Origin: Paramacrobiotus metropolitanus
Lineage: Eukaryota; Tardigrada; Eutardigrada; Parachela; Macrobiotidae
Reading direction: 5' to 3'
Assembly (NCBI RefSeq): GCF_019649055.1
Contig: NW_026570258.1
Location: forward strand, 806,001 to 870,000
Length of the DNA stretch: 64,000 nt
Numbering within the stretch: position 1 is the first letter of the stretch; the number at the start of each line of letters is the position of its first letter. The notes beneath the pieces are model-generated. The model was not told where the DNA came from and searched no databases. It saw only the letters and a list, made by a program, of their open reading frames with translations. The translations under genes and the position numbers were made by a program. This document shows positions 11,624-25,409 of the stretch, one piece after another.

Positions 11624-14600
11624 GTGTCTGTACACAGCGGAACCGCGCTCTCCCCCGGCATTTCCCCTACGACACAAGATCCCATCCAGTAAAAAACCTC
11701 CGACACTAACTCATCGATCCACGCATCCCCGTTTTCCTCCATGTTCTCCGCATGGGACTGCGATAAATGTATTTTTTCCGTGGCGTTCAGGCGGAGGAGT
11801 CGCGCCACGGAGGAGAAATTATAGTGAATGTAGGTGCCGTCCGGGGGGCCGGCGTTGGTCACGTGCAGGGGATGCTGGTACACCGGAATCACAAGGAATT
11901 TGGTCGTCGCCACTAGGCGCCACTGGTGCAGTAAAAGGACGCGCCACAGGCCGGGACGGAGGGGTCCGCGGAAGACCGGCTGGTGGACCGTCCAACCGGC
12001 TTCCTCCGTGATGTTCACCTGCAAACAAAATGTCGTGAGTTGGAAGAAAACGGTTACCTATTAAACTACTTGTATTCATTAAAAGTTTATTCACAAAAAT
12101 ATTGTTACTAAAATATTGGAATACAAACATTACTATTTCATTATTAGCAAGAAAATTATAAAATATATTATTACTTTACTATTAGCAAGTAAATACTTTC
12201 GGACTTGCTGCATCACTGCCTCGGTCTTCTTTGTAAAAGGCACAAGTGCAATGCACATATTCATTATGAATTTATTACATAAAAATATTATTGCTGATTA
12301 TTACTAACTGATTAAATCATCGTTTTCTACAGAGAGTCTGCACACTTTAAGAGCCAACTGGTAAATAAGCCAAAATAATGACGAAAATGGCGTCTGCCGG
12401 TCGAGAAACCACAATATAACGTTCAATTAAAAAATAAATATGATTAACTACTATATTTAGTTAATAATTGGGCGAACCAAATCAAAATAGTAAGCATTAG
12501 AAAGCAGTTAGAAATTTGGAAGCCAAGTAGTAAAATAATAAAAGTGAGTAAGTGATTTATTTGAACGATCAGTAAAAAGTATGTAAAAGGAAGCAGATCA
12601 CTATTATATCAGCTCGATCAGAGAAAAGATTGTAAGTAACGATGTTTTTTTTAAAATTAATCCACAAAAGCATTGCTTATTCGTAAATGTTTTTATATTA
12701 AATTTTGGGCAAAAAATATCATTTTAACTATGAGAAAACTGTATTTATTAAAAACTCATTCCATAAATATTTTACTAATATTGCTGTTAAAAATTTCTGT
12801 AGCAAAATATAATGGGAAAACAATTTTGGTGTTCAATGACAATAAATATCCTGTAATATGGCTATAAACTCTATGACCTGTCTGCGTTTCTTTAAGCTGA
12901 ACGGCTTACTAACAGTAACATGAGCAGAAGTCAATGCACTACGATTTCACCGGGATCTGAGTTCACACAAACTGCACCATTTCAGACCGTGTTCTTCATA
13001 AAGGCAATTCATATAGCGCAAAAACAATTTCCGTTAAAATTTCTTAAAGCAAATCACGTTAAAACGGCTAGGTATGTACTATGTACCTAAAACTCATAAC
13101 GGTCTTCATACTCACAATCCTAATCCTAATTCAAAATTTATACTCATATTGTCTCTCATAATCATAACCATACTTTGTTCCAACCGGTTATCATACTTTG
13201 TTCATTATCGGAACTGGGAAAAACTGGGAAATACAGAACAGCAAAAAATTAAAAAAAGAATTCTAAAAAAACGCAAGAATGGTGGTATCCAAAATTCAGA
13301 TAAGCGCAAAACATTACAAAATCCCTTTTTTTTGTCATGACCTAAACTTGTACTGATCCAGTTTTGATGCTCGAGAGTGCAACAATTTTTTTCAGTATTC
13401 CAGGTAATTCCAACTGTTGACCTTTTACAAACTCAAATTTGTGAGGCCTTAGGAGCGCACTGGTAGTCTGGTATGAGTCGTGGCGCAGGTAGAAGTTATG
13501 GTTGTGAACGATAGTATGGTGATTGGTACTTTGGTAGGATCAAAGTATGATTTATGATTATGAGGGCCAATACGTGTATGAATTCTAAATTAGAAATAGG
13601 ATTAAGAGTATGAGGACCGTTATGAGAATTAGGTGCCTACCTAGCCCGTCGAAAATCATTTCTAGCTGCCACTGCATTTTGTTGCAAATACTTTTACTTA
13701 CAACATTGTACTAAAATCATTTCGGAGCAAATAATTCGAAAATCCATTTAAAATTATTAAATCAGTAAACTACTAACTGGCAGGGCACTAACCAACTATA
13801 ACACATATTACAACCTCGAAGTTAATAAACGAATTTTCAAAAAAAAATTCCGAAGACTTCGGAATTTTTTTTGAAAATTCGTTTATTAATTTCAGAACAT
13901 GGTGCGGAACAGCTTCACGTTCATCACTGACAATTTCCTGAGCGAAATTTCTTCCCACAGGCAATACACCACGACTTCCGCTCTGCAGTTCCCAAAAGCA
14001 TTGCGACAAGTGTTAAACGCAAGAACTTCTAATTTTGCTATTTTGCTCTTTAAAAAAATGAATTATTTACCTCGAAAGAGCCAGCAACAGTATCCGCGGG
14101 ATCCAGCCATACAACGGACGTAACCGTGAAATTTCCAGCGTCGGCCAGAATGGCCAAGACCGGTTCGGAATATGGTCCCACGACGTCCAGGTAATTGCGA
14201 AACAGATCCTCCTTCAGATCGAAATCGCTGGACACCTGAAAATCACACAAAAACAACGCGCTTTTTAATTATGCCTACAAGCTACGGGTACGAGTATGGA
14301 AATTAAATTTGAATAAAATATTTTCGCAGTTTCCACCATAGACCATCACATGTCCGGATTGATAATTAACAAACCATAACATTTTCAATTTTCAAACAAT
14401 TCATTATCATCTGTTTTTACGGGAAAAAAAGATTTTTACTACCCATTTCCGACTGGAAAAAAAATCACAGAAGTATACATAACCATGACAAAATTCTGAA
14501 CGAGCAGGCTGCTGTTTTGGTTATTACGTTGTTCCATTCGCCTATGCACTACAAATTTCACTGTAGGAGTACTATAATACAGTTTGTTTATTCGTAATTT

Positions 14601-17600
14601 CGAATTATTTTGTATAACGATTACATTTTAATAACACATTAAGTAAACCACTCCGTCGACTCACATTACTGATTAAAAAATTTCAAACTGAAAATACATG
14701 TACAAGTTTTGAGTAAAATCTACGTTTCACGGTTTCACCCAATGAGAAAAATTATCCGGAAATTACTAATAAAATTATAAAACACGAAAATAACGCTACC
14801 TTCATCGTCACCAAACGTTTCCCAATTTCGCTGCCGTCCACATCCTCTTTCTCAAAAAATTCTTCGAATCCGTATCGACTTTGCAGGACCGTCTGTAATC
14901 TGTCTCCAATACGATGACTAATCACGATATTTTTTACGCCGTCAACATCCACTTGCAGAAAAACATCCAGTAATTGTGGGCTTCCTTTTCCCCCGGGGAA
15001 GTCATGCTCCTCCAGCGACGAGCGCCCCAGACTCTCATACAGTGAGCGTGTCTCGTACGACGGAAATGTTTCCGCGGCGGTGTACAAATTAATCCAATGA
15101 TAATTCCACGATGGACTCTTTTCTGCACCGGACGAAAAAGGACGGACAACTTCATTAATAATGGACAGATCCACGAGGGCGTCGAATTTTCGGGCGAAGA
15201 ATATCGGTTTATTGGCGTAGGTCTGCAAAAGAATACAATCTGCAAATGGTCAACGCCGGTGCACGGAAAATAATTTTAAAAAATTCAGATGGATCACACA
15301 AGCGAAGAAGATAGAATACTTTATCACTTAAGAGTCGTGTTTAATTTTTCCAACAAACCGGCAATAAGAAGTAAAGTTATGAAAACAAAAGCGAAGAAAT
15401 AATCGATATTTAGTGCAAATTAACGTTTGGCATTAGGCATGAAGTTCAGCCAGTTCTGTCAGATAAATTAAATGCAACTGGCCATAAATTGGATCAAAAA
15501 CTGAGAATCCATCACGTTCTATTCTGGGGCACACATTTCATTCATCAGCAAAGCTTGGCAGCTTGCGCACGGAACCGAAATGGCGGTTTAAAGCAGCCAC
15601 TACTCTACGATTTAACCAATTAACCGTAACCTTCTCAGCGCATAATGCAAAATTTTGTCTTCAGAAACTATAATTCGCTTGATGTGCTTTTATACAAAAT
15701 AAGTGATAAAGTTTTTGAACGACTTTTTAGCAGCACTGGCCCTTTATTGTTTACCTGAGATGCGTTGGGTCTGTCCAGTGCTTTACTGAGATGATATTAG
15801 TTTCATTTAAAAGAGCAAATGTCTATAGCACATAAAGTTATGTCAAAAAATTAGTGTTAAAATATCGTTGTTTTCTGAATTATTTCAAAAAATGGGTACA
15901 TTTAAATGATGTTCTGGAAAAAAAATTCAAAGTTGTCCATTTTTTAATTAAAACTGTAGATATTCAATAAGTATATTCAGTACTCTTAATCACGTTGCTG
16001 TTTTTCTCGTTTAAAGACGAAGTTTTCCTGGTTTTTTTCGCTGTAAAAATAGCGCCGTTCTAGTGACCATATCCGGCCAGGACACGAGACACGTGACTCC
16101 AGCGAACAATTTGACACTCCCCACATTTGATCCTCATGAAGAGGTAGCAGGTCCTTTAAAAACAATTTTTAAAGCATCGCTTCGAAAGCAGTCTGGGTTC
16201 AAACCCCTGTTTGAAAGGACAATCACCCACCTACAGAGTACAGTTGCCAGTTGAACCGGCGTTTTTCATTGCAAAGTCACGAGCAATAAAATTGTAATTA
16301 AAATACCTAAAAATCACAGTAAAACATTTGCGATTTTTTGAAATGTTAAAAAGTTGTTTTGTGCTTAGTTCATCCAGCACGAGCCCCATGCCAACAACGT
16401 TTTCCAAACGGAAAGAGAACGTCCATCTCTAGACAAAACAATTTAAAAAATTGAAATATTATGCATGAAAAAAGGTGGGACGAAATTTTTCACTTTTCGA
16501 GCTGGGACGCGAAAAATTTCGACACGATTTCAACTGGCGCCACTGCTAGTGAGAAACTTTCAATTTTTCGAAAAACATTTATTGGTTTTGGTAGCTAATA
16601 AAATTGTCTATCAAACGAGTCTACGTAAGCAGTTTACCGTGAGTCAAGTAGATTGCGAGGGGCAAAGCAAAAACGGAGAGAGTCATTTTGTTCGCCCACC
16701 AGGCACTGATACAACAACCAAAGTACTGTATATGCAACAATCTTGCTGTAACACACGGATAAACAAATTCCCAGTTTTTTGTTTTACCGCAATGCGCTGC
16801 ACATCGCCGGAACGGAAGACATTAGGCGAACATCCACACCAGTCGACAATATGCCGATACTGACAATTGCAGCCTTTTTTCCGTTTCCAGTTGGTCATCC
16901 GCAGATTATTGTTGATAAATGTCGGCGCGAATTCGCTGTTCTTCAGCACCGTATGGAAAAAGCTCTGCAATATTATAACTGTAAATTATAACAAATAAAT
17001 AACAGAAATATGTACTGTAAGTATAATAACTATAAAATATAATAAATGAATAACAAATAAATAAATAATAAATTACTGTAAAACAATTGTAAAATATAAT
17101 GGATAAATAACAAATAAATAGTATACGAGTACTGCTGTAAAATAATTTTGAAATACAGTATAACAAAAATAAATCTACTGTATTAAAATTTTTATGCCAT
17201 AAAGAAAAAAGTGTTGTACTTCGGCTGGCAATAATGTATGGTTGAAAACCACCAGCAATCCGCGGATCAGCTCGTTTGCGGGGCTGGTAATGAGATACTG
17301 GCAGAATGATCGATGCAGCGCCACCCAGTCACTGCCTCCGTCGATAATGATTCCCGATGGCAGCCGTCGCGATCCCACACGCCACATCCGGTCTTCGCAT
17401 TGATAGAACGTCTTGTCCAAGCCTTGCCGCTTAATAAACCTAAAAATTGCATCAAATCGCACTGAAAAAATCACGAAAAGAAAAGAAATGAAAAGCAAGC
17501 ACGCACATTTCACAACAGATCGTACACATAAAAAAGCTACGCTGGAGAACATAATCAAAAAAACCGAAAAATACAACTGCCACAAGTAACAACTATGTAC

Positions 17601-20600
17601 GCGAAGACGTTCAACGATTGCCAATGCAACAACAGTTTAAAACTCATCAAGTAAAGGAGAATCATCTACCCACATAATTCACAACGCTTAGAAAAAAGAA
17701 CACTACAAAAACGAATTTACAATATTTATATTGATAAAATAACTAGCTGAAAATTAAAAATATGCACTTAAGCTTATTTAGGTAAAAATTACGGAAGACG
17801 CCTAACATCTTTCAAAACCCAAATATTATAAGCGTGGCTCGTACAGATAAATGGGGTGCGACAGAGCCATTGTACTACGTACAAGAACCACAACTACGCG
17901 CACACTAGAATTATTTAATTTTATTAAGAACTGCAATGCCAATAGCAATGAAGTCATATCAGCTGAACGGCGCAGAAAACTGGCTTTTTCATGCAACAGA
18001 GACAAACAAATTCTATTATTTAAAAATATCTAATGGTGAACGACTTTTGTACAGTCACAGAGCGAGTCACACGTATAAAGTCGACACTACCGGTGTCCCA
18101 AGTAGGCCATATTACTTTCAATATGAAATTTCAAAAATACGCCATACGTTACATTTACGCACATTTTAAATCACAACTCACTTTTCTGTTTCCGTTCCAT
18201 GCGATTTCGCAAAATTCTTCCCATAATTAACCGTTAAATATTCCGCCAATGCTTCGCTGGATCTGCAAAAATATGCTAACAGTATTAAACGCAGCCGTCT
18301 CACAATCTCGATCGACGATGTGTGTACTTGATGGGCAGATCAGATTCACTGAGATTAATCAAATAATCCCAATTCCACCCGTCCGCATCACGCAGACCGT
18401 ATCGCATGGCATCCAACAACGTCGTCAGCAGACTCGCACCACCCCAGATCGGACTGCGCCGCTGACGCAGCAGGCGAATGTTGGGGAACGCCGACTCCAA
18501 CGGTATCAGCTGGTTAAATAGGTACGAACTTCGCTATTAGAAATATACAAAATAAATGCCTGGTCATTGCCAAAAAATTACAATATTTACAAAATATCCA
18601 AAAACCATATAGCAAGGGAGAAATTTGAGATTAGGGCGAATGTCCGCTCGGCCAAGGGAATACAGCTACAAGGGAATACATTCGATAAAATGATTTTGAA
18701 CTATCCTTCTCGCCAAACCATTTTTGATTTTAAAAATCAGCTTAGCATTTTTAACTTAAACATTTTTAAATTAAGCATGTTAAGGTTTCGCTGTAACTGA
18801 ATGTTGATGTGAAAAATTTATCGGAAATTATTCAACTAGAAGTTGTGGCAAATTCATAGTACTGGGTTTCAGGCACAGGCTCACAGCTATGCCAGAACGC
18901 CCCGAAGCAACGCCCCTGCACTGCAATATCTGCAATAACGTATAATCAACGTATGGTTGATTTTTCTGTCGCAGCTGATTTCCGACGAGACCAGCTATGA
19001 AGTATGAACTAATACTGTAAATTTTCACTCATAGACATAGCGAGAATATCTTCGGCTGCACATGTTATTCGAAATCTTCAACACTAAATTTTAAACTTTC
19101 TAAACAAAAGGCAGTTTGTATAATTTTACAACGCCACAAAAAAAACTGAACTGGCGGAATAAATATTTTGGCGAAATAAAAATAGCACCTAGCTATTCCG
19201 GCGTAATTTAATCCACTGGAAAAATGAAATATGAATGCAACTCACCGCATCCACATGGATGACAAAGTAATAGTTCCGTTGATAAATTAATTTCAGTAAA
19301 CGCAGCACTTGGCGGCTGTCGCGTCCGTAAATTGTCAAGACAAATAAAATCCGCAGCGGTCTCTTCGGAATTTCTGAAAGGCGATCACGAGTATAATCAA
19401 TTTTGCCGATTTTTTATGCTAGCTGAAAATCACCTAAAAGTACCAATTAATTCACTGTAACTGAACAAAAGCTTATCTAAAACGAATATTAAATCTGATT
19501 TTATAACGTGGTTATTTTTTATTACAGCAGTACTCGCAGAAATGAAATACTGAAGTTAACATAAAAAGCTGAATCACAGGAATTGGAAAAGAAAGCAATA
19601 ATTCCAAAACTCTGAAAAACATTTAATAAAATTTTGGATTAATTATATCATACGGCAAAAGAGCAATATCTGACGATTTTTCAGTTTTATTCCCATAATA
19701 ACAACATTCGTAAAAATTTTTAATAAGAAATTAAGGAAAAGGTATTAGCAGTTTTTAACACAGTTTAAATTTGTTGTGGACTGAATATTTACCTTTAAAA
19801 TTCTAACATTTTAGCAGCGTTGACAAGGTCTGAATATTTTTACAAACATTAAACATGCCATAAATTATTTAAACACAAACTGACATTATAAATAGTGTCA
19901 GTATATTAAAAAAATATTTTGAAAAACATATTAAATTTATTTAAAAACATTAAAACTTATTAATTAAAATTATGAAATAATCAAGTTAAATTTAAAATAA
20001 TAATATAATAATCTGTAAGCGGCTGATTATTCAGTACTTATTGTTTTACAATTATATTAAAAAATTTTAATAGCAGAAATTATGACCGAATATTTTTAGA
20101 AACATACCATAAAAATAATTATAAATAAAATTCATAACTATGTTACTTAATACGAGTAAATCTACATATGAATTGCAAGAAAATCCTCACCGAAGTCGTG
20201 AATTAATTTGCTCTCGTAACGTGGCAGCGATTCCGGATATACCGATCCCTCCTGCAGTCGACACGCGAACTCCGCCAGCTCATTTTTACAGCGTACCGTT
20301 GTCGCGCGCTGGATGGCGGAGAGTGCATCACGCGATGAGATGTTGCATCGCGAAGTCTCCAGCAGCTCCTCGCTGTGCACACTCTGTGGAATCTGGAAAC
20401 AATTCACATCCAATGATCAAAACGATTGCAGCCAGTCGTCGAGAGGGAACTTCGACATACAGTAAAATCGCTGGTGCGATTGGCAAAATAATGGTACGAA
20501 ATGCGAGCCGCCAGCGCCACGGTGAGAGTCAGAAAAAGAAGACGAGGAGAGAAGAACTGCAGCTGGTGGAAAATCTGCAGGAGCCATCGGGATACCACCA

Positions 20601-20610
20601 GCACATACAT
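11572..20610 (-). CDS. XYLT: Peptide O-xylosyltransferase (ten exons, 732 aa)
   Basis: Transfers xylose from UDP-xylose to serine of core proteins, the first step of heparan/chondroitin sulfate synthesis, as a type II Golgi/ER membrane protein. Minus-strand exons: 20610-20461, 20392-20191, 19373-19246, 18533-18328, 18262-18182, 17439-17220, 16964-16788, 15222-14800, 14235-14071, 12018-11572; all phases agree. Residues ~23-42 form the signal anchor ([19 protein letters not shown]). GT14 motifs follow: [75 protein letters not shown] and FFARKF. The Xylo_C part contains [25 protein letters not shown] and [11 protein letters not shown]. Vertebrate and fly homologs are ~860-960 aa. The shorter length reflects a short stalk and no visible WSC domain. 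The 3' end lies in the tandem array, and introns hold a MITE and a large palindrome. Confidence 0.93.
13066..13646. mobile_element. Foldback MITE, copy 1 (GGCTAGGTA termini)
   Basis: Long imperfect terminal inverted repeats made of phrases such as CTCATAACGGTC, CATACTCA and CTCATAATCATAA. They start GGCTAGGTATGTAC on the left and end GCCTACCTAGCC on the right. The same family recurs at 36884-37676. There is no coding capacity. It sits in the last intron of the xylosyltransferase gene. Flanks CGTTAAAAC and CGTCGAAAA may be a decayed 9-bp target duplication. Confidence 0.75.
13822..13889. repeat. Near-perfect 68-bp palindrome
   Basis: Arms of ~33 bp (TTAATAAACGAATTTTC plus an A-run, then TTCCGAAG) are repeated in inverse orientation with essentially no spacer around GAAGACTTC. 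The arms differ only by one A in the A-run. It lies in the last intron of the xylosyltransferase gene, directly before a more GC-rich, coding-like segment (13895-14020) of unknown origin. Confidence 0.9.
16970..17180. repeat. AT-rich intronic tandem-like repeat
   Basis: Irregular repetition of AACAAATAAATA, CTGTAAA and AAAATATAAT phrases in the intron between xylosyltransferase exons 6 and 7 (17219-16965). It is low-complexity with no coding content. Confidence 0.5.
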
Positions 20611-23508
20611 GGCGCTCTACGTGATGTCTGCATGCATCGCGGAACTGATCAGGGCATTATTGGCAGTACTTTCATCTGAGATACACTACACTATGAAATT
20701 AACGAGAAAGAATGCAAGGGAGTGTGAAACAATCAACAATGCGATTGTGAAACAATAAACATAACACAATGCGAAGTAAGTAAGAAATAAATTTGAAAAT
20801 AATCGTACGTATAACATAACATCCACTTGCTACTCATAGACAAGTCAGGCTTCAGCATCACCCTGCCCTGAATTCAGGCAGCCCGCAACTGCTGCGAGCG
20901 GGAAGCTGAGCGACACATTTTATATCTTCATTTACCGCAGCAGTACTGTACAGAGTAGAAAATATTTAAGAACTGATATTAATTCGTGGCGCTCACTGAA
21001 ACTGCACTGCAGGACACATCAGGATTTTATTGCTTTGCGGGTTAAAAATGGGGAACAGAGAAACTGAAACATATGCCGACAGACTGAAAACAACCAGAAC
21101 AAACGCCCCCTCTAAAAAAAAAAGAAGAGGAGAGGGCGGGAGGGGAAAATCTTTGAAGCAAATTCACGAACACTGCAACTGGACAAAATTCTTACACTGC
21201 GTTACCCGCAGCATTTACTTATATAGGCACAGCCACACGCATGGAAAACAACAAGGTAATTAACATGTCCGAGGGAGAATCTTGCAGCTGGGCGCTGGCC
21301 AATAAATCTGACGCGGTGCGATAAGCTGGTGCCGGTGAGGATGATGAAAGGAGGAGGCCGCTCGCTTCTAATTAACCGCTTTTATCTTCGATAACGCTCA
21401 TTAATTTTCGAGTTTTCTAAGCACATTTTTTTTACTACTGGTAAACATTTACTAGAAAATTATTTTACCTCTAATAGATCGACTGAAGTTTCAATCAATG
21501 TAACCAGTAGCAGTACTGTACATCATTATGCACAAAGCAATGACGCATATAAGGTAGAGTATTCAGGCGCGTAGCACCCAAATGAAGGACACCATAAACG
21601 TATTTTGAGTAATATTTGCCCAAACAAATGTTATCAATTGGGTGTATTTTCTTTACTTGTAAAAAAATAAGTCACGTCCTAGGCATAAGTCTATGAAGGA
21701 AGGAAATGGAAATAGAGCTGACGCAAGAAAGCGAGCAAAGGCTTGTACATGTATAAGTACTGTACCTGCATGCATCCAAAAAATCATAAAGTGCTGACGC
21801 TTTTGCCGATAATTCGACGTTTCGCAGCCACCAAGTAGCACCCGGAAAAATACTCGGACAATCACCGACATTTTTCATTATTTTTAATCTTTTCTTGGAA
21901 GATTCCAATAAACTTTGGTTCAACAAAGAATAAAACATAGCACTTCTTTTACAATAAAATCTCATTACAGTTTGTTTAGTGGCCGGCGCCTCTTGAGAAA
22001 AACTCAAAACAGGCTCTTAATACACAACAAATATCTAACTTAGGGAATCTTCTGAATGCCTCTCAGTAAAAATTTAAAAAATCTTCTCTAACGGTTTATG
22101 TTTCGTTCTGTTTATTCTAAAATAATTATCTCCTGGCACAGCCTCATCAGCCTGTTCCAACAGGGAAACTTTGTTCGAATTCGCCACTTCAGCATCCCGG
22201 CGCTAATGTTTTATTGGTAGCCTCCAAAGTGATATTTTCCATGGAGGGCGGTCCTTTAACTATATCAAAAACAATTGAGGATGCGTTGCTTCACAAACTG
22301 TCATCGGCAGAGAAAATTGTAGGCAGGCGCGCAGGACTTCCGGATGCATCGGCATATAGACACAAATCGTAGTCAGGAACCAAGGGCAGCATTCCGGATG
22401 TAACAACAGGCCGGCGAACACGAATACCCAGATCCATGTTTTATTTACAATTGTTAGCTGTGGTATAGTCTCCTGAATATTGCTGTAGATTTGACCTATA
22501 TACTGCAATTACGTCGCTGGTGCCGGTGACCACGGTTGTACATATGTCGGTAAATGAATCTTGAGTTTGATCGTTCCACCGTTCTCTGGAGCGCAGTTGC
22601 AGTTTCTGCCAAACAAAGGCATTTTGCGAATTAAGTAATTCTTAAATTATATCGGATTTGAATACAATGAGTTTCTGTTATCGTAATTAAGTTATTAAAA
22701 TTAATTATTGAAATTTCCGGATGCAAAGTTGCAGTACGCTGTAGTAAAAGAATTTGTTCCAAGACAAATTTTAATTCGACTTGTGTAATAATAATATAAA
22801 TATATTATTTTTAAGTCAGTGCTGTGCGCCCCGATCTGGGCGTGAAGTAAAATGGCTATGAGCCCGGTCAGGACGCGCAGAAAATTGGCTGTGCGCCCCG
22901 AATATTCGGCGTAAAAAGTCGTGGCTAATTATGGTAAATTTGTCAGTACACACTCACAGAACGGTCCAAAGGTTACCACAATATTTACCTGAAGACACGT
23001 GACTTTGAATGCGTATAAATATTTATGGCTTACAGGACTGACTAGAACACTATTACTAGTAAATGTTAACAAATAAATGAGATCGACACTTGTGGGGAAG
23101 CGAATCGTGAAATACTGTAATTATCGAATTTTTATCACTGTGCGGCAAATGCGATACTGTAGTTCAAACGCCCTAGTACAGATACAAGTGCGCTTTTTTT
23201 CGGGGAGGTGCCACTATTTTTCGCACAGTAAATTTTATAGCGGGCCAATATTTTTTGAAACCAGGAACGCATCCTGCTCTAAACAACCTGAACGCTATAG
23301 TTGGTGTAGGTACCGGGGTATGCAATAGCATGCAAATACGAGACTTGCCTGCAGCATCACGGGCATGCATACAATTGCTTGCTAGCAAATTAGCAATCAT
23401 TACCACATTTTAGGTTACGATCTAACTAGGTACAACTTTACTCCGCTTGACATTTATTAACGACCCAATGTGGGCAATTTCTGGGGTGCCCTAATATTTC
23501 AAACTTAA
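20611..23508. other. Xylosyltransferase 5' flank and sparse intergenic DNA
   Basis: Holds the upstream region of the xylosyltransferase gene; no TATA box is obvious. A GC-richer minus-strand stretch at 22260-22630 has open frames with possible splice sites (acceptor-like TTGCAG near 22503) but no recognised family. 22825-22920 holds two direct copies of GCTGTGCGCCCCGA ~70 bp apart. No gene can be supported. Confidence 0.35.
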
Positions 23509-24312
23509 GGTGAAGGGTAGGCAATTAATTATGAAAAGTCACTAAATGTTCCCCAGCATGGGTCAAGTTAATTAACATGTCACCCACATTTTGAAAAAAT
23601 CCGGTTCGAAAACAATGGATTCTTGGTTCGAATCATAAACAAAGCATTGGCAACCCACAGCACGGCAGGCGCGCGTTATCCCCTGAAACGGATCTGAGTT
23701 GCGCAGCTGCTCTGTCCTGACTGACTGAAGCTAGGGCGCATTGTATCCTCTCTCGCTGTCTCTCACTGGCGTGCGCAGCCTCGTGCTAGCCCGTCAGCTC
23801 CCAGCCACTTCGGTTATCACTCACATGTTGTTTATATTAATCATATTTTATGTTTGTTTCGCAACTGCATTAATGCTATTGGACATAACTCATTCAAATA
23901 TGATCCAACACAACAGGTTAGATACTAAGGCGAAAGTGCAGAAGTTTGAGAAAGATCGCTTAACAAGGGGCAAAGATCCAGCGTTTTAAAATTTTCAAAG
24001 TCGATTTTGAAACCTTAAAAAATGTTTCTCGAAAAACTGTAACGTACACTTTTTCCCAATAGTGTTTATATACATTCGGTCCGCTCAAGGGGGAACAAAA
24101 ATCCGAAGCGTTCGAATACAGGTCAGTGATAAGTGTTTTGTTTACAGGCTGCTGTTTACGGGTAGCCGGCCGGTATTGTCGTGATCATGATGCACCATTC
24201 GGTAGCAAAATTATCCTGCTATTAGAAAAAAGGCGCAATATCTTCCTAGCTAGATACAGTTCAGTTCTAAAGCGTTTAAAGTGAATGGTTCCATAATTGC
24301 CTAACCTTCACC
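23509..24312. mobile_element. TTAA-flanked non-autonomous DNA element (804 bp)
   Basis: Inverted terminal repeats GGTGAAGGGTAGGCAATTA (left) and TAATTGCCTAACCTTCACC (right) are each bordered by TTAA (23505-23508 and 24313-24316). A TTAA target duplication is typical of piggyBac and Kolobok superfamilies. No transposase is visible inside, so it must depend on an enzyme encoded elsewhere. Confidence 0.75.
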
Positions 24313-24316
24313 TTAA

Positions 24317-25405
24317 ACTTGGAGCACGAGGTGCGCTTATTACAGAGAGCGCCCTGGATGAGTGGTTGCCACAAATTCGAAAATTTCCGTATTCACTTCT
24401 TGCGTAATACGGTACTATTAACTAGTAACTACTCTATCACGGCGATTTTTGCAATGGATTCAGGTCCGAAAATGCAGTTCGAAAGTGCGAAGGAGAGTGC
24501 TGGTATACAGGAATTAATGCTGATCATGAAAGTCGGTTTACAGTACCTGCGCGAACTATCGGGAAGGCTTTACCATGAATGACAAAGCCAGCCACGAAAA
24601 AAATGAAGCTTTGAGCGGCAGAAGTTATGTTAATTATAGTGTAACACAAAGAAACGTGCAAGATTTTCGGTGTTAATGGTTAAAAACAAAGAAGTTATGG
24701 CGCAGAGCAACGTAATACAATGGTCACAAAAAATAATTAATTATTATATCAGGGGCACACAGCCATTTCGTAATTTTTAATACTACCTAGGGTCGTTACG
24801 TGCGTTTATTTTGGGGTTGAACTGCATGCCAGCTGGGCAACTGAATCCTATTCCCCGTCCATTTTGCTCACAGTTGTAAAAGGTCATGCATATTGTGGTC
24901 GGATCGGATACAAACTTATTGGCATTATTCCCATTGATACATACGAGTGCCGGGACAGACTATATATATGAACACAGCACAGCGTAAACCACATGAAAAC
25001 TCCAAGCCAAACGGCAATTTTCCGCCTGGATTTTCGTTGCTGTTTCTTACCGGCTGCACAATGCCCGGCGCGCGTTAGAGATCTAGAAGCAGTTGACTTC
25101 CGGAAGTTCTCGTGTTTACCGCTAATTCATTATCAAGACATCCCTGGGCACTCGCGCGTATGCTTCCATTCCCTTGAAACTGACATGCAAAACTGTCAAA
25201 CAAAACAACATCAGATTATCATTCAAAACACCGCCCACAACTGCTGGCACGCCGGTCGGCGTACAGACCAGCCGCTCTCAGGCACACAGCGGGAGTCTGC
25301 TGTGATGTTGGTCCATAGCCCGTGTGTTGCTGCTGCTATTGTTGGGGTCGGCACCTTTAATAAGCATCGTAGTACATGTACAAACTCAATACCAAAACAG
25401 AACGT
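24317..25405. other. Intergenic, no gene seen
   Basis: Short open frames (24319-24582 plus, 24993-25493 plus) lack recognisable domains. 25060-25480 is moderately GC-rich but gives no family match by eye. Confidence 0.35.
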
Positions 25406-25409
25406 CATT

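Noticed and set aside
13788-14009. Additional xylosyltransferase exon
   Set aside because: The exons at 14235-14071 and 12018-11572 already join in frame at the expected position of the family (before the LRPGLW motif). This ORF has no matching motif.
22260-22508. Membrane-protein exon (hydrophobic minus-strand ORF)
   Set aside because: Hydrophobic stretches occur, but another frame is equally open, splice sites are ambiguous and no receptor family motif is seen.
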